A stretch of 23,198 bases of DNA, from positions 1 through 23,198 of the IMG/VR virus record IMGVR_UViG_3300018481_000002; one strand, written 5' to 3'. How positions within the stretch are numbered: the first letter of the stretch is position 1; every line of letters starts with the position of its first letter. Below, piece after piece: positions 19,810 through 23,198 of this stretch. A program made the position numbers and the translations under genes. The notes beneath the pieces are model-generated. The model searched no databases. It was not told where the DNA came from and saw only the letters and a program-made list of their open reading frames with translations. The DNA comes from a virus.

Positions 19810-19926
19810 CGCGGCGCGGGCGCAGGTACTAGCTCGCCGCATCCCAGGGCCAGAAAGGTCAAGGAACCCCGGGCGGGGTCATGGCGGTCCTTCGGATCAT
19901 GCCCTTCCGTTGACGCCCGCGCCGCG
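19810..19926 (-). ncRNA. Candidate structured RNA or regulatory element framed by a 13-bp inverted repeat
   Basis: CGCGGCGCGGGCG (19810-19822) is the exact reverse complement of 19914-19926, 91 bases apart. Read on the minus strand, the inside contains AAGGA...TCCTT closing a further ACCCC/GGGGT hairpin, so the RNA could fold as one closed, branched unit. A 13-codon frame (ATG 19900, stop at 19859) lies within. It sits in the largest gap of the minus-strand unit, just before the gene at 19792. It could be a terminator, leader, attenuator or small RNA. No known riboswitch or ribozyme core was recognised. Confidence 0.4.
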
Positions 19927-19930
19927 CTGC

Positions 19931-20215
19931 TTACTGGGTTATCCCCAGGCTGGTCATGACGTCTGCGATCTCTTCATCGGTGGGTGGAGGACATTCGAGG
20001 TCGATCTCCACCACGTACCAGGTGTTTCCGGACTCGACGCCCTTGCACCTCCAGATCAAAGGAGGCTGGCCATCGAACCGCTCCGTCAGTTCGATCAGTT
20101 CAACCACTTCGCCGGTCTCGAATCGGTGCTGCCAGTCGGCCTTGTCACCCGTCACGATGACGTGATCGCCAACCTTGAACCCCTTCTTCGACACTTGCTG
20201 AACTTGCTGAGTCAT
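19931..20215 (-). CDS. SH3-barrel-like protein, paralogue of the next gene (94 aa)
   Basis: The ATG at 20215 follows GGAGGGAG. The product has KVGDHVIVTGDKADWQHRFE, TGEVVELIEL, PPLIWRCKGVESGNTWYVVE, then PPTDEEIADVMTSLG. The gene directly upstream shows the same order (HDTAIVTGDTARWGHNYEPG, VVWEAL-like strand, WYVAEQDL, PPTDDEIAEVLASI). The 'GD.v.vtGD' start and strand order resemble a small SH3 or KOW-type barrel. The two are adjacent tandem paralogues. Function unknown. Confidence 0.65.
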   Translation of the reverse strand: MTQQVQQVSKKGFKVGDHVIVTGDKADWQHRFETGEVVELIELTERFDGQPPLIWRCKGVESGNTWYVVEIDLECPPPTDEEIADVMTSLGITQ

Positions 20216-20217
20216 CG

Positions 20218-20523
20218 TCAACTCCCTCCACGAATGCTTGCCAACACCTCGGCGATCTCATCGTCAGTCGGTGGAACCCATGCGTGTTTCAGATCCTGCT
20301 CGGCCACGTACCAGGAGCGGTCATGGTCCAGCGTTAAGGCCTCCCAGATGACGAGAGTTTCCTCGTGCCCGTGACTTTCCAGGATCGGGTTTTGAAGCTC
20401 CACCTCAACACCAGGCTCGTAGTTGTGACCCCAACGTGCGGTGTCACCAGTGACGATCGCGGTGTCGTGCTCCTGGAAGTTGCTGACCTCTAAAGCTTCG
20501 AAGTGGGTTCTGCTCTTGGACAT
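20218..20523 (-). CDS. SH3-barrel-like protein, paralogue of the preceding gene (101 aa)
   Basis: AGGAG stands six bases before the ATG. The matching landmarks with its neighbour are TAIVTGDTARWGH, the Trp before the WYV strand, WYVAEQDL and PPTDDEIAEVLASI. Identity appears moderate, so the duplication is not recent. It overlaps the HTH gene upstream by 34 bases. The family is not known to me. Confidence 0.65.
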   Translation of the reverse strand: MSKSRTHFEALEVSNFQEHDTAIVTGDTARWGHNYEPGVEVELQNPILESHGHEETLVIWEALTLDHDRSWYVAEQDLKHAWVPPTDDEIAEVLASIRGGS

Positions 20524-20678
20524 GACTTGCTCCTAGCGATCCGCTTCTCCAACGTCTTCTTCGAGACGCCCATCCGCTTGGCGATCTGAGCCAGCGAGAG
20601 GCCGCTCCCCCGGAGGAACTCAAGGTTCTCCAAGAAAGCGGCCTCTCTGTGGCTGGACCAGTCAGGCTGAGCCGTCAC
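20490..20678 (-). CDS. Small helix-turn-helix protein (62 aa)
   Basis: GTG 20678 is chosen, as the upstream part of the longer frame is a shadow of the neighbour. Residues about 13-45 (REAAFLENLEFLRGSGLSLA then QIAKRMGVSKKTLEKRIARS) form a clear helix-turn-helix of the 'G.sl.qIA.rmGvs..tl.kri' type. It would bind DNA as a small regulator. The C-terminus is basic. It overlaps the upstream gene by 17 bases and the downstream gene by 34. Confidence 0.7.
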   Translation of the reverse strand: MTAQPDWSSHREAAFLENLEFLRGSGLSLAQIAKRMGVSKKTLEKRIARSKSCPRAEPTSKL

Positions 20679-20868
20679 TGGACGACATCTCAGCGACCTT
20701 CTCCGGCTCCACGGCCTCTTTGACCTCCAGGATGGTCCCGTAGGAGGCAAGCAACCGCTTGACCTCCTCCATCTCCCCTTGGTCAACCGCGAGCTTCGTG
20801 AGTCGGCTTACCTCACGGTCGAACTGCTTCCACCAGCCTTCACTGGCCGGTCTCACTTGGCGTGTCAT
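20662..20868 (-). CDS. Hypothetical helical protein (68 aa)
   Basis: The ATG overlaps the upstream stop (ATGA) with GGAGGAG close upstream. The product is mostly one long helix (EGWWKQFDREVSRLTKLAVD, EMEEVKRLLASYGTILEVKE), possibly a coiled coil, and ends in an acidic and Ser-rich tail. No motif is recognised. The overlap with the HTH gene downstream suggests joint expression. Confidence 0.6.
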   Translation of the reverse strand: MTRQVRPASEGWWKQFDREVSRLTKLAVDQGEMEEVKRLLASYGTILEVKEAVEPEKVAEMSSSDGSA

Positions 20869-21173
20869 GACTCCTCCTTCTCGATCTTCGTGATTATGGA
20901 CGATCGTCTGAACCTCTCGAACAGGTCCGGCATCTCCGGGTCGTCGAACCAGATAAACGATTGCCCGCCTATCTCAGGCCATTTTTCAACCCGTGTGATC
21001 GGATGAGGTCGACCGTCGTACAGGAATGGCCCGGCATGACTGTCCGGTCCAGGCCTGCGTTCGTACGTCATGGCGTCCAGGTCCCACAGGTGGGTGCTTC
21101 CTTGGGTGGTCACCAACCATCTGCCGGTCATGTCCTCCGTCAGACGTTCAACCGTTGCCACGTCAGGCGACAT
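20865..21173 (-). CDS. Conserved phage-type hypothetical protein (102 aa)
   Basis: The product has TGRWLVTTQGSTHLWDLDAM, TYERRPGPDSHAGPF and then HPITRVEKWPEIGGQSFIWF. The pattern 'w.v.T..S.h..DLd..t..R.PG' appears in small actinophage proteins, probably a beta barrel. A basic C-terminus follows (RFRRSSIITKIEKEES). The ATG lies within the end of the RuvB-like gene (11-base overlap). Its role is unknown. Confidence 0.65.
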   Translation of the reverse strand: MSPDVATVERLTEDMTGRWLVTTQGSTHLWDLDAMTYERRPGPDSHAGPFLYDGRPHPITRVEKWPEIGGQSFIWFDDPEMPDLFERFRRSSIITKIEKEES

Positions 21174-22332
21174 CGGTAACTCCCTTCCCTACAGAGATGA
21201 ACTCCTCCGCCCGAGCAATCCCAGACGGAGTCAGACGACGACCCCGAGGGGTCCGGTCAACCAGCCCGCGTTCCACCAGGAAACGCTCCACCCGACCGAT
21301 GCCCTGCTTGGTCTCACGCAGGATCTGCTGGATCGCAGCCTCACCCACGATGTACTCCACGCTGCCGTCCTTGGTCTCACGACCGAAGTACTGACGCATC
21401 GCAGTCAGGTAGTGGATGTGCGTCCTGGTCAACCCATCCGGCTCCACCTCCAAGAACTCCAACAGTTCATCGGGTGTCGGGTTTCGCTTCAACGCCTTCG
21501 CCATCGCACGGCACGCCAGCACCATCTCCTCGATGATGCGAGGTGTCCCACGGCAAGCGTCAGCGATCGCGAACGCCGTCCGGTCCTCCACTTCAGCTAG
21601 GGCCCGGTGCCGGTCCGCGAAGGTGATCGCGATCCGACCCAGGTCCGTCAAGGAGTACGCCCCGAAGTACGGCTTGATCTTGAACCGGTCCAACACGGTG
21701 TCAGGGAGCGTGTCCTTGTCCGTGGTGGCACCGATGATCGTGATGTCGTCCAACGGAACCGCCTCCCCGTTGGGGAGGTACGCCACCCGGTCCTCCAACA
21801 CCTTGAGCAGGATCTCTGCCCCACGCTTCCCACTGTCGGCGAGCTTGTGGATCTCGTCGATGAACAGGATGTCCTTGTCGCGCAGCTGAGTGGCTGCCTC
21901 GACCAGCGTGTACATGTTGAACGGAGGAACCAGTTCGATGATCTTCACGCCCATGGTCTTGGCGATCAGACGTGCCATCGTGGTCTTGCCGACACCCGGA
22001 TACCCGGACGCCAACAGGATGTGCGGAAGAGCCTCGTCCATCTCCTTCGCCGCCTGGATGTACACCATCAACTGCCGCTTCAACGGCTCTTGGCCGATGT
22101 AGTCCTCCCAGTCGTCGGGCATCTGCACAGTGGCGAAGTCCAGGTGGTTGATCGGGGAGATCCCCGGCTGATCCTCATCACTGTGTACATGAACATCGAT
22201 CTGCGTCGGTTCTATGTTCTGGATCGCCCGCACGATCTGTGCGGCTTGGCGGTCCTGACCGTGCCGGAACAGGGCGTACCCGGTTCCGAGCATCATGGCG
22301 TCGGTTGCGTCGAACTCGTCAAAATCACTCAC
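21163..22332 (-). CDS. RuvB-like AAA+ ATPase (Holliday junction helicase family)
   Basis: The 389-residue product starts at GTG after AAGGAGG. An N-terminal extension (about 1-70) without family match precedes YIGQEPLKRQL, the usual RuvB opening. Then come Walker A (GYPGVGKTT, 110-118), Walker B (ILFIDEIHKL, 155-164), sensor 1 (GATTD, 201-205), an arginine-finger-type DRFKI (215-219) and sensor 2 (RGTPR, 261-265). The C-terminal winged helix ends RFLVERGLVDRTPRGRRL. RuvB pumps DNA at branched junctions with RuvA. No RuvA or RuvC is seen here, so it may use host RuvA or act in phage recombination or replication. The start region is unlike that of host RuvB. Confidence 0.85.
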   Translation of the reverse strand: MSDFDEFDATDAMMLGTGYALFRHGQDRQAAQIVRAIQNIEPTQIDVHVHSDEDQPGISPINHLDFATVQMPDDWEDYIGQEPLKRQLMVYIQAAKEMDEALPHILLASGYPGVGKTTMARLIAKTMGVKIIELVPPFNMYTLVEAATQLRDKDILFIDEIHKLADSGKRGAEILLKVLEDRVAYLPNGEAVPLDDITIIGATTDKDTLPDTVLDRFKIKPYFGAYSLTDLGRIAITFADRHRALAEVEDRTAFAIADACRGTPRIIEEMVLACRAMAKALKRNPTPDELLEFLEVEPDGLTRTHIHYLTAMRQYFGRETKDGSVEYIVGEAAIQQILRETKQGIGRVERFLVERGLVDRTPRGRRLTPSGIARAEEFISVGKGVTDVA

Positions 22333-22362
22333 ATTGGCCTCCTTGGGCCTGAGTTACGCATC

Positions 22363-22914
22363 CTACTCCAGGATCTCGTCGAACACCGGTACTTCCTGCT
22401 CCGGTGCTCCCTCCACCAGCTCACCCAGACGGTTGCCGTGGGCTCGCATGATGCCCCGACGGTTCTCCTGATCCACACCCTCATGACGAGACGCGTAGTA
22501 GAAGACACCGTCGACCATCTGCCCGTTCTTCTTCGCCTTCTTCAACATCTTCGGGTCGAACATGTTCTCCGTCGTGTCATCACCGAGACCAACCTTCGTC
22601 TTCCGAACGAAGAAGAACCAGGTCGCCTCCACCCGTCGCGCCTCCTTGGCGAGACGAGTCAGATAGTCCCCGAGCGACTCGTGATCCTCCGGCGTATGCA
22701 ACCAGCAGGTGGTGGCGTTGGCCAGGACCGCGATCGGGTTGATCTCACCATCGGCTGCCAAGAAGGCGAACCGGGTGCTCTCGATGTGCCGCTCTACAAA
22801 CTCGGCGAACGCATCCTCCCCCACGTTGGGGGTTTGAACGTCCGTCGAAAACAGTCCAGCAAAATCGTCTGGTTCCAGCTCGTCGAAGATTCCGGAGAAC
22901 TCATCGTTGTCCAT
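22363..22914 (-). CDS. Hypothetical protein (183 aa)
   Basis: ATG 22914 follows AGAGGAGA at good spacing. GTG 22956, which overlaps the upstream stop (GTGA), is the alternative. The N-terminus is acidic (DNDEFSGIFDELEPDDFAGL). The middle has FAEFVERHIESTRFAFLAAD, EINPIAVLANATTCWLHTPE and RRVEATWFFFVRKTKV, which suggests a mixed alpha/beta domain. A helix with MLKKAKKNGQMVDGVFYYAS follows. I do not recognise the family. It sits directly upstream of the RuvB-like gene, so a link to recombination or replication is possible. Confidence 0.6.
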   Translation of the reverse strand: MDNDEFSGIFDELEPDDFAGLFSTDVQTPNVGEDAFAEFVERHIESTRFAFLAADGEINPIAVLANATTCWLHTPEDHESLGDYLTRLAKEARRVEATWFFFVRKTKVGLGDDTTENMFDPKMLKKAKKNGQMVDGVFYYASRHEGVDQENRRGIMRAHGNRLGELVEGAPEQEVPVFDEILE

Positions 22915-22952
22915 GTGTCTCCTCTCGTTGGCCTTGTGGGCCACGATCGACG

Positions 22953-23180
22953 TCACTCGGGTGGAGCGACATCAACCTTCTTGCGACGTGCGTCCACCTG
23001 TCGGCGGGCAGCGTTGCTGAGTGTTCGGTGTAGCCAAAGCATCACTGGCGTGTCCCCCGCTGCTTCCTCGAACAGTGAAGCCTCATCCCCATCAAAGCGC
23101 AGGCGAAGACGGACAGATCCGTCATCCTCCCGGGCGAAGAAGTTGGGGGAGTGCTTCTTCCTGGGCTTCGCTTCAGTCAT
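22953..23180 (-). CDS. Small ribbon-helix-helix-like protein (75 aa)
   Basis: The product has a basic N-terminus (KPRKKHSPNFFAR) followed by a strand (VRLRLRFDGDEASLFEEAAG) and a helix (VMLWLHRTLSNAARRQVDAR). This strand-helix-helix order resembles Arc or CopG-type ribbon-helix-helix proteins and would suit a small DNA-binding regulator. The first gene of the minus-strand unit seen in this window; the promoter lies to the right of it or outside. Confidence 0.55.
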   Translation of the reverse strand: MTEAKPRKKHSPNFFAREDDGSVRLRLRFDGDEASLFEEAAGDTPVMLWLHRTLSNAARRQVDARRKKVDVAPPE

Positions 23181-23198
23181 CGGTTCCTCAGTCTTCGT

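Overview
This window looks like part of a temperate actinobacteriophage genome, or a prophage of such a phage. The basis is GC-rich coding with GTG and TTG starts, densely packed genes with ATGA, GTGA and TGATG overlaps, virion and tail-fibre families, a tyrosine integrase, an HNH nuclease, and many small Cys/His proteins of types common in phages of Streptomyces and its relatives. I cannot name the host or a phage cluster from sequence alone.

Layout. The plus strand (1-11876) carries, in order: the end of a protein with a winged-helix-like C-terminus; a 28-residue Cys/His mini-protein; an ECF-like sigma factor closed by a perfect 14-bp terminator stem; an isolated tail-fibre-like gene (1344-1679) flanked by hairpins and by a 15-bp direct repeat; a run of small coupled genes (1993-4204) that includes a DUF1508 protein, a small helix-turn-helix protein, an HNH nuclease and a LAGLIDADG-type nuclease; and an eight-gene virion or tail-fibre block (4257-11876). 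That block ends with a 1393-residue protein made mostly of about 53 copies of an 18-residue beta-type repeat.

A 330-base stretch without a confident gene (11877-12206) separates the two convergent transcription units. It holds a compact three-way-junction structure and a small ORF with a good ribosome binding site but an ACG at the start position.

The minus strand (23180 down to 12207) is one long, tightly overlapped unit of early or lysogeny-type genes, read right to left: small proteins, a RuvB-like AAA+ ATPase, several short conserved phage proteins (many with zinc-type Cys/His patterns), a tandem paralogue pair, a DUF6283-type protein, a tyrosine integrase, a calcineurin-like phosphoesterase, a one-pass membrane protein, a secreted Cys-rich 480-residue protein, and a DUF4406 protein. 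The only notable gaps are 18074-18139 and 19793-19930; the second is framed by a perfect 13-bp inverted repeat.

How the parts may work together (inference): the sigma factor may switch on plus-strand late or structural genes, while the minus-strand unit serves DNA metabolism, integration and host interaction. The most unusual items are the giant repeat protein, the in-frame amber codon before a tail gene, the coupled membrane plus secreted Cys-rich pair, the 13-bp-IR structured gap, and the mini-proteins. No endolysin, holin, terminase, portal, capsid or tape-measure gene is recognisable here. All calls rest on reading motifs by eye; no database search was run.
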